This document shows positions 24,965-33,534 of a DNA stretch of 34,170 nucleotides, piece by piece. Location of the stretch: contig CACZLZ010000026.1 in assembly GCA_902782145.1 (NCBI GenBank), positions 1-34,170 of the forward strand. The letters run 5' to 3'. The notes beneath the pieces are model-generated. The model had not been told where the DNA came from, made no database searches, and saw only the letters and a program-made list of their open reading frames with translations. Source of the DNA: an uncultured Aeromonadales bacterium. Lineage in GTDB: Bacteria > Pseudomonadota > Gammaproteobacteria > Enterobacterales > Succinivibrionaceae. Position numbers and translations under genes: made by a program. The stretch's first letter is position 1, and the number at the start of each line of letters is the position of its first letter.

Positions 24965-25597
24965 CTACACCAGCTCCTCAACGGAGCAGCAGAGGGCCGA
25001 GGCCAGCATCAGCAGACATTCAGCCCTGGCATGCCGGATGTTCTTCTGTCCCTGCTCATACTGCTGGATGGTGCGCAGGGGAACACCACTGATCTCCGAC
25101 AGACGGCGCTGACTGAGAGCCGCCCCAAGACGGAGTCTCTTCAGGGCAGGATCGGGCTCTGCCTGCCGGCAGAGACGGTTCATCTGATCGGCAAACTGCC
25201 GCAGATCCATCTCATGGTAAGGATGATAGAGACTGCGGATCCGGGACACGGGAACACTGCGGATAATGCTTCTGAAGGATCGGGCGCAGTACCACTGGTA
25301 ATAGGCCAGAGCCCATCCGGTCCAGTATTCCTCCGTGCGGTCAAAGCGGATCCGCGGCTCCGTCGCCGTTTCAGGAAAGCCGCACCGGGCAAGAACGTCA
25401 AGAGCGATCTCCGTTCCGGAACGCCCGGCCACGGTAGCCGGATCTCCGGATCCGAACCGATCGGCGATCCCGGAGATCATGAACAGCTCAAAAAAAGCGT
25501 CAGGATCCCACCCCAGATCATTCACTGCAAAGTCAAGCATGGTAGCCAGTGCCGTCTGCGCCCGGTCAAGATACATCTCACTGTAGGCGCGGATCAT
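24965..25597 (-). CDS. XRE-family antitoxin partner of the DUF3990 protein
   Basis: A 210-residue protein. The C-terminal helix-turn-helix ('LGAALSQRRLSEISGVPLRT' then 'IQQYEQG', about 158-185) is a clear XRE domain. The N-terminal ~140 residues are helical and aromatic ('YWTGWALAYYQWYCARSF') and probably bind the toxin. It starts 20 bases inside the end of the DUF3990 gene, with GAGAGG 9 bases upstream. Toxin-first order with overlap is seen in several toxin-antitoxin modules. It likely represses its own operon; no operator was identified. Confidence 0.75.
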   Translation of the reverse strand: MIRAYSEMYLDRAQTALATMLDFAVNDLGWDPDAFFELFMISGIADRFGSGDPATVAGRSGTEIALDVLARCGFPETATEPRIRFDRTEEYWTGWALAYYQWYCARSFRSIIRSVPVSRIRSLYHPYHEMDLRQFADQMNRLCRQAEPDPALKRLRLGAALSQRRLSEISGVPLRTIQQYEQGQKNIRHARAECLLMLASALCCSVEELV

Positions 25598-26255
25598 CGG
25601 GTCTCATCCTCTCTCCAAGGATCTGGGTGACAAACAGATCGCCCGACTGGATCCGGTAACGCTCAGCATCAAGATACTCCCGCCGGGCTGAGTCATCCCG
25701 GGATCTGCGCTTCGGATACCACTCACTGTGAGATGCGGTCTCATATCCGTCAAAGCGGAGGGCATCAAAGGCCTTCCGGCTCTTTAGGACAAACTGCTGT
25801 CCGGTCTCGCCTGGGGCCATGGATCTGATCAGATGACGGCAGGATATGGCTCCGCTGAGGAAATCCTGGGCAAAGGAAAAATAACTGTCATCCCCGCGCC
25901 AGCCTGTGATGCAGTCATAGCCCGAGCAGTCTACGTGGAAAACGGAGAGAATGTAGTCCCGGGCCTCAACTGCCAGAGGCGACACCGTGTCAAACCGCCG
26001 GTTTGCCAGCAGGACAGCCAGCCAGTGAAGGATGGTGAAGCCGCTGCTGCTCAGATCAAGAACTGTCAGTTCGGCAGGATCCAGGATGTAACGGCTGACA
26101 AAGCCGTCCCGCCCTCTGCTAACACTCCACTCCCGGGCCATGTCGGGACTCCGGGTGCAGTAAAAGCCCCGCCCGAAATCCCTGCACCCACTGCCGGCAT
26201 CAGGCCGTGGTTGCATGATGATCCGCTCAGATCCGTGATACAGGACAAGTTCCAC
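25578..26255 (-). CDS. DUF3990 protein, predicted ADP-ribosyltransferase-like toxin
   Basis: A 225-residue protein beginning 'MELVLYHGSERII', followed by 'CRDFGRGFYCT' and 'MAREWSVSRG'. The H (LYHGS) and Y (GRGFYCT) positions match the ART-superfamily NAD-binding motifs reported for DUF3990, so transfer of ADP-ribose to a target is plausible. 'ITGWRGDDSYFSFAQDFLSG' is the conserved central part. GTG at 26255 follows GGGGAGGA by 6 bases, a strong site. The XRE gene overlaps its end, giving a toxin-antitoxin pair. The target is unknown. Confidence 0.75.
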   Translation of the reverse strand: MELVLYHGSERIIMQPRPDAGSGCRDFGRGFYCTRSPDMAREWSVSRGRDGFVSRYILDPAELTVLDLSSSGFTILHWLAVLLANRRFDTVSPLAVEARDYILSVFHVDCSGYDCITGWRGDDSYFSFAQDFLSGAISCRHLIRSMAPGETGQQFVLKSRKAFDALRFDGYETASHSEWYPKRRSRDDSARREYLDAERYRIQSGDLFVTQILGERMRPDDPRLQ

Positions 26256-26393
26256 TTCCAGTCCTCCCCAGGAGTTTCCTCAAATGGAAGTATGGCGCCA
26301 AACCGGCTCCGTGATCGAGAGAGCACCCCATGGTTCTGGTATCCGGCGTTCCCTGCCCAGGACAGCCTCTCCCGATCTCGCGCCAGAAGGCGG

Positions 26394-26669
26394 TCATCTG
26401 CCGATGACCTGCCAGTAACCGTTTTTGGTGGGGCCACGGCGGACAACAAGCCCGAGTTTCTTAAGCTTCTGGAAACTGTACTCCACGCCCCTCCGGGACA
26501 GGCCCAGGCGCCGGGAAACCAGTTCTGCCGTCATGCGGGGATTATCCTTCAGAAGTTGAAGGATCAAGAACTGGCTGCCGCCAATTCCGCCGGGTATCTT
26601 ACTCAGTGGATCGGAACCTTCCCTGCCTGCGGTTCTGCCGCCTTGTCCCAGACTCTGTCTCCTGGACAT
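26394..26669 (-). CDS. Small winged-helix protein, possibly remnant of an AlbA_2-type ATP-binding protein
   Basis: A 91-residue protein. Residues 35-88 ('FLILQLLKDNPRMTAELVSR', 'RLGLSRRGVEYSFQKLKKLG', 'GYWQVIG') match the C-terminal winged helix of Schlafen/AlbA_2-domain ATP-binding regulators, which normally are over 400 residues. A stop codon lies 15 bases upstream of the ATG, while GGAGGA lies about 9 bases upstream, so it may be expressed alone. Either it is a truncated remnant, or it is the transcription regulator of the DUF3990/XRE genes that start 138 bases downstream on the same strand. Both are inference. Confidence 0.55.
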   Translation of the reverse strand: MSRRQSLGQGGRTAGREGSDPLSKIPGGIGGSQFLILQLLKDNPRMTAELVSRRLGLSRRGVEYSFQKLKKLGLVVRRGPTKNGYWQVIGR

Positions 26670-27013
26670 TCCGAACACTCCTCCGGATCATCCGGCCAAG
26701 GGGCACCGGTGCCATATCCTGCGCTTAACGCACTATCCGTAATTCTCCACCGGAGTTCTTCCGAAGATTCTGCTGTTTTGTCTGAATTTTCGCTGTAGGA
26801 AAGAGTTTAGGACCAAACTAAACACAAGAATTTAAGAAAGGCTCTGTTGTAGAAAAGTGTTGATCTTATCCACAACATCCTAAAGCAGACTCAAAAGAAC
26901 CGTTTATTTTGAGTTATCCACTACAATTCACAATTTCAAAAATCTGTAATGTCGTAGATAAACCCTAAATTATTATCAAGTCAGAATTATGACAATGTTT
27001 ATATTCCACCTAA
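26670..27013. other. AT-rich intergenic region with DnaA-box-like sites
   Basis: No gene is visible. Composition drops sharply around 26790. TTATCCACA (26866-26874) is a perfect DnaA-box match, and TTATCCACT (26914-26922) is one base off, 48 bases away in the same orientation. Two sites are too few to argue for an origin. Confidence 0.4.
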
Positions 27014-27645
27014 TCAATACCCCTGCTCATTAAGATTTCGGTAGTTATCACAGCCTTTCTGCTCGCCAAGATCACAAGCTTTTCCGTAATAATCCTTTGC
27101 TGTCTTTTTATCCTGCCTTACACCAAGTCCAAGTTGGTAATTAATACCTAAATTATAGCATGCTAAAGAACTTTTCAACGAACAACCTTTTTCATAATAT
27201 TTATTTGCTGTGATATAATCATGATCTGTACCTTTAGGATTATGGTAGAGGACACCTAAATTTAAGCAACCGTCCCCACGATTCAAATCACACGCATTTT
27301 TGTATAATACTCCGGCTCTTTTGAGGTCCTGTCTAACGCCATCGCCGAGACGATACATAACTCCGGCATTAAAGCATCCGTCTGCATCGACCAAAGCACA
27401 CGCTTTTTCAAAGTATTTAATTGCTTGTTGTTTGTTCTGATTTACAGCATAACCATAATAATAATACTCTCCAATAACATCACACGCATATCCGCTACTT
27501 TCATTACACGCTGCCACGCATGAATCGAAAGCTTTTGATTTGAATAGTCATGCGCTAAATTCGCATCTCTGCAATCATAAATTACATCAGCAATAACTGG
27601 TGCTAAAAAAAAGTGAAGTTAGTAAAAAAATCTAAAGCTTTTCAT
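27014..27645 (-). pseudogene. Secreted Sel1-repeat protein, broken by a stop and a frameshift
   Basis: The intact part (27014-27517) has four cysteine-containing Sel1-like repeats ('AIKYFEKACALVDADGCFNA', 'AGVLYKNACDLNRGDGCLNL', 'ANKYYEKGCSLKSSLACYNL', 'TAKDYYGKACDLGEQKGCDN'). These are helical hairpins typical of exported Hcp-like proteins. Upstream, ATG at 27645 starts 'MKSFRFFY', a TAA, then 'LHFFLAPVIADVIYDC' in the same frame: a signal peptide cut at codon 9. A second lesion, a frame change at the AAAA run near 27534-27537, separates '...AHDYSNQ' from 'KAFDSCVAACNESSG'. It is probably non-functional, or made only from an internal start. It is last in an AT-rich minus-strand operon. Confidence 0.65.
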
Positions 27646-27675
27646 TGCTATTCTTCAATCATTTCAAATACCTTT

Positions 27676-27894
27676 CTAAAATCTGTTCCTCTTCTCTCTT
27701 TCGTTTGCTTCAATTACCGCTCTTTTGTAATCCTCGTCAAGTTTCTGTCGTCTTGCTCTTTCCTCATCTACCTCTTTAACTGCTTGAGCAATATCATCTT
27801 TCCATTCCGGAATTTTGGAAACTAACCATCTTATGCCATAAAATACTAAAGCCGGCACTAAAAGCCATGCAATTAATAAAGGAACACCAGTCAT
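27676..27894 (-). CDS. Small single-pass membrane protein
   Basis: 72 residues: an N-terminal hydrophobic helix ('GVPLLIAWLLVPALVFYGI'), then a highly charged cytoplasmic tail likely to form a helix ('KEVDEERARRQKLDEDYKRA'). AGGTGG sits 7 bases before the ATG. It lies 13 bases after the 136-aa gene and 30 bases before the broken Sel1 gene, all on one strand. No family is recognised. Confidence 0.6.
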   Translation of the reverse strand: MTGVPLLIAWLLVPALVFYGIRWLVSKIPEWKDDIAQAVKEVDEERARRQKLDEDYKRAVIEANEREKRNRF

Positions 27895-27907
27895 CTTACG
27901 CCACCTG

Positions 27908-28318
27908 TTAAATAATCATATCATCCGCACTAATATCTTTATCGTCCAATAGCAATCTGAGATTGCCCAATGCGTCCCTAGTTATGGTTACAGGAATCTC
28001 TACTGGTGTGTCATTAAAAATGTGAGAATTCTCTCCGTTTTCAATATTCTGAATCTCAAATACCGATTCAAATTTAAGATATACAGAAAACTTGCAATCC
28101 ATCTCTGTTAAATCAATATTTTCCGGCAAAATTTCACGCTTAAGTTCGCAATCTTTTAACGTTCCATAATCCAAGAGACCGTTTGGATCCTTGATATTAT
28201 TATAAGATTTGTTAAAAACTGCAGTAAAATATTGAGGATTTTCTTTAAACTTTTTAGTTAATTCATCCTGAACAAGTTTTTTTAGTTGTTCGAAAAAATC
28301 ATTCGAAAAAATTGTCAT
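27908..28318 (-). CDS. Unknown 136-residue protein, first gene of AT-rich operon
   Basis: No family is recognised. The protein is soluble, acidic and has no signal peptide: an N-terminal amphipathic helix ('FFEQLKKLVQDELTKKFKEN') is followed by strand-rich sequence ('KFSVYLKFESVFEIQNIENG', 'PVEIPVTITRDALGNLRLLL'). The start codon has a weak ribosome-binding site. It leads a same-strand trio with the small membrane protein and the Sel1 protein. The low GC matches the rest of the trio and differs from the core. Confidence 0.6.
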   Translation of the reverse strand: MTIFSNDFFEQLKKLVQDELTKKFKENPQYFTAVFNKSYNNIKDPNGLLDYGTLKDCELKREILPENIDLTEMDCKFSVYLKFESVFEIQNIENGENSHIFNDTPVEIPVTITRDALGNLRLLLDDKDISADDMII

Positions 28319-28651
28319 ATTTCAGTATTAGAACACAATAACAAACAACGTAAATTAGCAGGTAACAATACCCAGACCATTTCTTATTTTACTGTTGTTT
28401 TTTTTTTGTACAGTTAAGACTTACTATTTACAAAACTTTTGTGATTAATCTCTCACTGCTACTGAAACAAGGTTTAATAGCCATTACGAAACTGTCATGT
28501 TCCAGATTCCGTTAAAAAATCATCAATCATTAGAAACCTGCCCTAAATACATATACCTTTACGTTCTGGCACCACAGCCGTCAGGTTTAGTTCTCCCATA
28601 AACATCCACTAATTCGCAACCTGACGAAACTTCGCTATTGCTCCCATACCA
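28319..28651. other. AT-rich right edge of the accessory island
   Basis: No gene is seen. It contains a T10 run (about 28398-28407) and a perfect 9-base inverted repeat CGTCAGGTT/AACCTGACG (28579-28587 and 28618-28626, 30 bases apart). High GC resumes abruptly at the stop codon of the mechanosensitive channel gene (28652-28654), which therefore marks the island boundary. Confidence 0.5.
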
Positions 28652-31600
28652 TCAGGTGCCCTGTTCTGCGCCCGTTCCTGCACCCGCCCCGGCTCCCTCT
28701 GCCCCGGCAAACTCCTTCCCGGTCCCGGCTCCGGCGGCACCGCCTTCCTCCCCGCACATATGCAGATCCACGCTGGAGGCGATAAGCCGGATCCCGTGCC
28801 GGGCGAAGGCCCGGTGCACCCCGGCGTTCAGGGCGTCAATGCAGGGATTCCGGTGATCATTCGCCGCCACAAAGGCCTTGATCTCAAAATTGGTGATCCC
28901 CCCGCTGAAGCCCGCCAGGAACACCGTCGGGGACGGCTCCCGGAGCACCAGGGGACACTGCAGCACCACCTCCTGCAGGATCCCCCGGATCAGATCTGTG
29001 TCCTCCGCCACCGGGCAGGACACCCGCACCACCACCCGGGTCACCGTGTCGCTCAATGTCCAGTTGGTCAGAGGCGAGGTGATGAGCTTACGGTTGGGCA
29101 CCACATACTCCATGCGGTCGAAGTCCGTGATGGTGGTGGCCCGGATCTGGATCCGGGTGACCTTGCCACTGTGGCCGTCCAGGGTGACGGTATCCCCGAT
29201 GCGCACCGGGCGCTCAAACAGCAGGATCAGACCCGAGACAAAATTGGCGAAGATCTCCTGGAGACCGAAGCCCAGGCCCACCGACAATGCAGCCACCAGC
29301 CACTGGAGCCGATCCCAGGTCAGCCCCAGCACCCGGCAGCAGTAGACAATGCACACGGCGATGAACAGATAGTTGCAGACGGTGATCACCGAATAGCTGT
29401 ACTGATTCAGCAGCCGGACCCGGTGGAAGATCAGCATCTTCAGGAACCCCGGGAAGTTCAGGCACACCAGCAGTGTCAGGGCCAGGGCGTAGATCACCGT
29501 CAGCAGATCCCACAATGTCACACTGCCCCCGGAGGTGCTGTACAGCACCACCTGCCGGAAATGGCGGGTCAGATGCACCAGATCGTCCCACACCAGGGAA
29601 TAGATCAGGAAGATACAGGCGCTGGCGCAGATCAGGCTGATGAACCAGTGGGCCTGACGGCTGATCTCCGCCACCTCCTGATGGGGATCCTGCCCGTCCG
29701 CACTGTCCAGGGCCGCCCGGAGAAGCCGGATCCGGGCCGCCGCCAGGCGCACCGCCCGGAACACCGATCGGCAGAGCACCACCCCGGCGTCGGCGATGAA
29801 CACCGTCACCGTCAGGTTTGCCGTGAGCACCAGGGCTGTGTGGCAGTAGCCAAAATAGGTCAGCACCTCCGAGGCGGCCAGCAGCAGGGCCGTGCCCCCC
29901 AGGCCCAGGGCCGACAGGAACACCGGGCTGAAGGTCAGGTGATCCAAAGTGCCCCCTTCGTAGGTCCAGGGCCGGTCGGCGGCGGTGCGGAGACGCAGCA
30001 GCCGGAGAAGGGTGCCGATCAGCAAAGCCAGCAGCAGGATGAAGAGCAGCAGCTGCCCCAGGCGGTCCTCCACCGCCGCGGCAGGCTCCAGCTGGTTCCA
30101 GAGATGCAGCACGATCACTGCCACCATAAGCCGGTAGGACAGGGCCCTCAGAAAACTGTCCGCCGGATCCGGGAGCACCCGGAAGAAAGCCCGGTCCAGC
30201 CCCCGGGGACCGTGGATGAGGATCAGAGTCTCAGCGCTCCAGATCATCAGCAGGGATCCGGGAATGAAAAGCCCGTCCCCGCCCCCCAGAGGCAGCAGGA
30301 ATATGTCGACGGCAGTCAGGATCAGGCCGGCAGCCAGAGTGGGGATCAGGGCCAGCAGCAGCAGGATCCCCGCCTCCTGCCAGGCCAGGTAAAAGGAGTC
30401 CGTGGCCCCGCCGATACGGTCCCGGAGCATCCCGGCGATCCGGAGCAGGCGCTTCCGGCAGATCAGCAGGGCCGCCAGGAGGATCAGGGCCACCGCCGGC
30501 AGGATCCAGGATCCGGCGCCTCTACCCGATGGGATCCGGGCGGCCAGTTCCCGGAGATCCTCCGCCGCCCCCCGGAACACCCCGGGGCCCAGGGGCTCCG
30601 CCGAGGGGGTCCACAGACGCTCCTGCATGAGGCTGCTGTTGAAGTCCTGCCGGAGGGCCTCATACTCTTCCCCCAGGCGCCGGATCTCCAGCAGATCGGA
30701 AAGCATGGCCCCGGCCTCGCTGCAGGATCGGGCGATCAGGGAACGCCGCTCCCCCAGCAGGCGGCTGAAGGCCGCCCCGTCCTCCCCGGAAAGTTCGTCG
30801 CACCCGGGATACAGTTCCCGGGGACAGGTTCCGGCAACGGCGATCTTCTCCAGCTCCTCGCTGAGATCATACTGCAGGATCCGCAGCTCCTCAGTGCGCT
30901 CCCTAAAGTCCCGGCCCCGGGGAAACAGTGGTATGGGCTCCAGCCGGTCAAACAGGCGCCGGGCCAGGAACAGAGTCCGGGAGAAGCTGCTGATCTGGCT
31001 CTGCAGCTCCCGGCGGTGGCGCTTCGCATCCGCCAGATGCCGCTCCAGATCAGATCGGATCTCATCCAGTTCCCCCCAGTGCCGGTAGATCTCCTCCAGT
31101 TTTCCCGCCAGTTCCCGGTTGTCCCGGGACAGATTCGCCAGAGGTGCGGGGACACCGGCGGCCAGATCCCCGGAGGTGATGCGGTTCTCCGCCAGGCGCC
31201 GCTCCAATGCGGCGGAGCGCAGGATCCGGAGCACCCGCTCCGTGTCCGCCAGGGCCCGGCGGGAGAGGGTAAGCAGCTCCGCCTCCAGCTCAAGGGTCTC
31301 GCCGCTCATGGCCAGGCGGTGGTGGTAACTGGTCCGCAGGGCATCATCCAGCTCCTCCAGGGCCATAAGGGCCGTGCCGGCAGGAGTGTCCCGATCCGGG
31401 GAGGCATCCTCTCCGGAGGCGGCCAGCAGATCCCGCAGTTCCCGGGGAAGACGCGGCCGCTCCGGGGGATTGTAGGCCAGGATCCGCACCGCATCCATGT
31501 GGCCGGCGGTGTCCTGGATGAAGCGCTGGAGTTCCTCCTTCCGCCGCTCCAGGGCCGCCAGCTCCCGGCGGATCTCCTCCGGCGACAGCCGGGAAAGATC

Positions 31601-32053
31601 CCGCAGCAGCCGGGCGCTGTGCCGGGCATCAGCTGCCCAGGCGGCCTTACGATCAGCCAGGATCCCGGAGGCACGCTGATCCAGCTCCTGATCTTCCTGC
31701 CAGATCCGGGAAACCTCCTGGGCACACTGCAGGACATAGCGGTACCAGGCGCCGTCTGCTCCCTCCCGGGAGGCCAGCTCCCGCAGTTCCCCCAATGATA
31801 GGCCCAGGAAAGATCCCTCCTGCCCGCCCCCGCCCGAAGACGTTCCTGCAGATCTCCCGGCGGCGGATTGTGCCTTCGGGGCGGCATCCAGGGCCATGGA
31901 AGGAGCAGCGGGGAGCAGAAGGAGGAGGATCAGAAGCAGCAGGAAACCGGCCGCCTCCCGGCAAAGGGAATGTCGGCTGATGTTCAGCGGTGAACAAAAT
32001 GGGATCATGGGAAAAACGCAGGCCTCCTGCCGGGATGACTCCGGGAGGCGCAC
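28652..32053 (-). CDS. Large MscK/MscM-type mechanosensitive channel
   Basis: An 1133-residue membrane channel that should open under membrane tension and release solutes on osmotic downshock. A long N-region precedes the hydrophobic 'AAGFLLLLILLLLLPAAP' (signal peptide or first helix). Then comes a periplasmic coiled-coil domain of about 400 residues, many membrane helices (about 480-900), and a C-terminal MscS domain from about 918: 'LSVGLGFGLQEIFANFVSGL', 'FERPVRIGDTV', 'VVPNRKLITSPLTNW'. Size and layout match E. coli MscK (KefA) and MscM (YjeP); I cannot tell which. GTG 32053 follows AGAGGAGG by 5 bases. The last 35 residues are a glycine/alanine tail. Two tandem -10 sequences lie just upstream. 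Confidence 0.88.
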   Translation of the reverse strand: MRLPESSRQEACVFPMIPFCSPLNISRHSLCREAAGFLLLLILLLLLPAAPSMALDAAPKAQSAAGRSAGTSSGGGGQEGSFLGLSLGELRELASREGADGAWYRYVLQCAQEVSRIWQEDQELDQRASGILADRKAAWAADARHSARLLRDLSRLSPEEIRRELAALERRKEELQRFIQDTAGHMDAVRILAYNPPERPRLPRELRDLLAASGEDASPDRDTPAGTALMALEELDDALRTSYHHRLAMSGETLELEAELLTLSRRALADTERVLRILRSAALERRLAENRITSGDLAAGVPAPLANLSRDNRELAGKLEEIYRHWGELDEIRSDLERHLADAKRHRRELQSQISSFSRTLFLARRLFDRLEPIPLFPRGRDFRERTEELRILQYDLSEELEKIAVAGTCPRELYPGCDELSGEDGAAFSRLLGERRSLIARSCSEAGAMLSDLLEIRRLGEEYEALRQDFNSSLMQERLWTPSAEPLGPGVFRGAAEDLRELAARIPSGRGAGSWILPAVALILLAALLICRKRLLRIAGMLRDRIGGATDSFYLAWQEAGILLLLALIPTLAAGLILTAVDIFLLPLGGGDGLFIPGSLLMIWSAETLILIHGPRGLDRAFFRVLPDPADSFLRALSYRLMVAVIVLHLWNQLEPAAAVEDRLGQLLLFILLLALLIGTLLRLLRLRTAADRPWTYEGGTLDHLTFSPVFLSALGLGGTALLLAASEVLTYFGYCHTALVLTANLTVTVFIADAGVVLCRSVFRAVRLAAARIRLLRAALDSADGQDPHQEVAEISRQAHWFISLICASACIFLIYSLVWDDLVHLTRHFRQVVLYSTSGGSVTLWDLLTVIYALALTLLVCLNFPGFLKMLIFHRVRLLNQYSYSVITVCNYLFIAVCIVYCCRVLGLTWDRLQWLVAALSVGLGFGLQEIFANFVSGLILLFERPVRIGDTVTLDGHSGKVTRIQIRATTITDFDRMEYVVPNRKLITSPLTNWTLSDTVTRVVVRVSCPVAEDTDLIRGILQEVVLQCPLVLREPSPTVFLAGFSGGITNFEIKAFVAANDHRNPCIDALNAGVHRAFARHGIRLIASSVDLHMCGEEGGAAGAGTGKEFAGAEGAGAGAGTGAEQGT

Positions 32054-32066
32054 CGGCGCCTCCTCT

Positions 32067-32108
32067 GATCTAATTGTACCCGTCAGGGATCTAATTGTAC
32101 CCGTCAGG
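32067..32108 (-). promoter_or_regulatory. Perfect 21-bp tandem duplication carrying a -10 box
   Basis: Positions 32067-32087 and 32088-32108 are identical. Each holds GGGTACAATTAGATC on the minus strand, so TACAAT occurs at 32073-32078 and 32094-32099. Both point to the channel gene 14 bases away. No good -35 is seen for either. Confidence 0.55.
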
Positions 32109-32274
32109 GAAGGGAAATCCGTGGGGGAAAACAGATTTTGCTTAGGATCGGTGAAAGAAGCACCTCTCCAGGCGGTATCCGTGGCAGATCAGGGGCACAT
32201 CGGATCAGATCCGAAGCCTGAGCGAAACGGAAATGACAGCAGAAACCTTTGTCCTGCAAGGCTTCAGGCGGGAC

Positions 32275-32389
32275 TTCAGAAAATTGCTCAACGAAACCTC
32301 AGAAAAGTGCTCAATGAAACTCCAGAAAAGTGCTCAATGAAATCTCAGAAAAGTGTTCAGCAAATCTCCTGAAAACTGCTCAGCGATGT
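32275..32389. repeat. Five degenerate 23-bp tandem repeats
   Basis: Units start at 32275, 32298, 32321, 32344 and 32367, each 23 bp of the form CTCAGAAAAGTGCTCAATGAAA plus one base. The middle units differ at one to four bases; the last is the most diverged. No other gene or signal is supported between 32109 and 32496. Confidence 0.75.
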
Positions 32390-32496
32390 CTTCTCCAGCA
32401 CCTCCCGCTGCCCTGCCCTTCACAGCCGGCCGAGATAAGCCATCCTCCGCCGCCTGCCGATCCTAAGAGCCTAACGCCGCCTTCCGATCCCAGGAT

Positions 32497-33534
32497 CTAA
32501 CCGCCTTCAGCAGGATCTTCAGTCTGCTCCCGGAGTTTCCGGGCCAGATCACAGCCCCGGCTCTCCCCCAGGCTACAGGCGCGCTCATAAATGTCAGCGG
32601 CCATTCTGGCGCCTTTGTTCCGGAACTCCGGAGGCAGGGGTGAAGGATCTCCTGCCGGATCAGAGGATCCATCGTTTCCCTGCCCGTCCTGGCCCCTTGC
32701 CATCCAGTCTCCGAGTCTGAGGCACTCGGCAGCATCATCCAGTTTGAAGCACCTGAGATCTGTCAGGAAGAACAGCGCATCCTCCACCCCGAGATCGGCG
32801 GCCTTCTTATAGAAATGCTCGGACAGCTCGTAGAACTCCAGGGCCTTTGCCGGATCGGCGGGCTTGTTCCCCGAAAGCATCTCCGGCAGGTAGGAGAAAA
32901 GCACCGCCAGCAGATAGCAGGATCCCCCCTGTCCCCTTTCGCAGGAATTCACGCAGAAAATGTTGGCATCCCCCAGGTTGCCGGTGGACACCGCCTCGGA
33001 GCACAGGCTGTCGGCGCCGGACAGCCACTCCTTCTCCGCCTTCCCCACATAGAGCTCACAGGCACCGCTGCCTCCCAGCTCTCATGCTTTCCGGTAACTG
33101 GCAAGAGCGGCCTTCATGTCCTGCTCCACTCCCCGGCCCTGCTCCTGCATTTCCCCCAGGAGCTGGCAGGCGGAGGGGACACCGAAGCCGCAGGCTCTGG
33201 AGTACAGCTCAGCGGCCTGAGGGAGATCCTGGGGAGCGCCGTTTCCCTGGGAGCGGTTGTAGGCCAGAAAATAGCAGCTCACCCCGTCTGCCAGATCGCA
33301 GCCGGCCTTGAGAAGTTCATTGGCCCGGGCAAAATCCCGGGGCACCGACTTTCCCTTGCCGTAAAGAAAGCCGGCAGCCATGCAGCCGTAACCGTCCTTC
33401 AGCTCACAGGCCCGGGCACAGGCAGCAGCCACGGCGACCGACTCATCCCGGGTTTTCTCCGCCTCATGGCAGGCGGCGATCTCATCCCCGTGGCACAGTT
33501 CGGCGCCCATCACAAGGGCCAGAGGCAGTAGCAT
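32497..33534 (-). pseudogene. Exported cysteine-rich Sel1-repeat protein with one in-frame TGA
   Basis: One continuous frame of 346 codons including stop, interrupted only by TGA at 33082-33084. Before it, Sel1 repeats include 'ARACELKDGYGCMAAG', 'LLKAGCDLADGVSCYFLA' and 'LYSRACGFGVPSACQLLG'. The fourth repeat reads 'ASYRKA-TGA-ELGGSGAC', so the TGA falls exactly where the others have Cys. Sequence continues in frame with more Cys pairs to 'YERACSLGESRGCDLARKLR'. The N-terminus is hydrophobic ('MLLPLALVMGAELC'), an export signal. A strong GGGGAGGA lies 5 bases before a CTG at 33549, 20 bases before the ATG, so the true start may be the CTG. The most likely cause is a TGC/TGT-to-TGA mutation; a hairpin follows the TGA. 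Confidence 0.75.
33052..33081 (-). other. Stem-loop directly after the in-frame TGA
   Basis: Immediately 3' of the TGA, GAGCT pairs with AGCTC and, inside a 3x3 internal loop, AGGCA pairs with TGCCT around loop GCGG. Bacterial selenocysteine elements sit here, but their loop lies further from the UGA and carries a conserved GGU-type sequence; this one has neither. Confidence 0.4.

Noticed and set aside
26866-26922. Replication origin
   Set aside because: Only two DnaA-box-like sites, no replication gene and no AT-rich 13-mers.
28760-31798. 1012-residue plus-strand open frame
   Set aside because: Antisense shadow of the channel gene, Gln/Pro/Gly-rich with no domain.
33052-33084. Selenocysteine insertion element
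   Set aside because: Loop distance and loop sequence do not fit the bacterial pattern; kept only as a finding to test.
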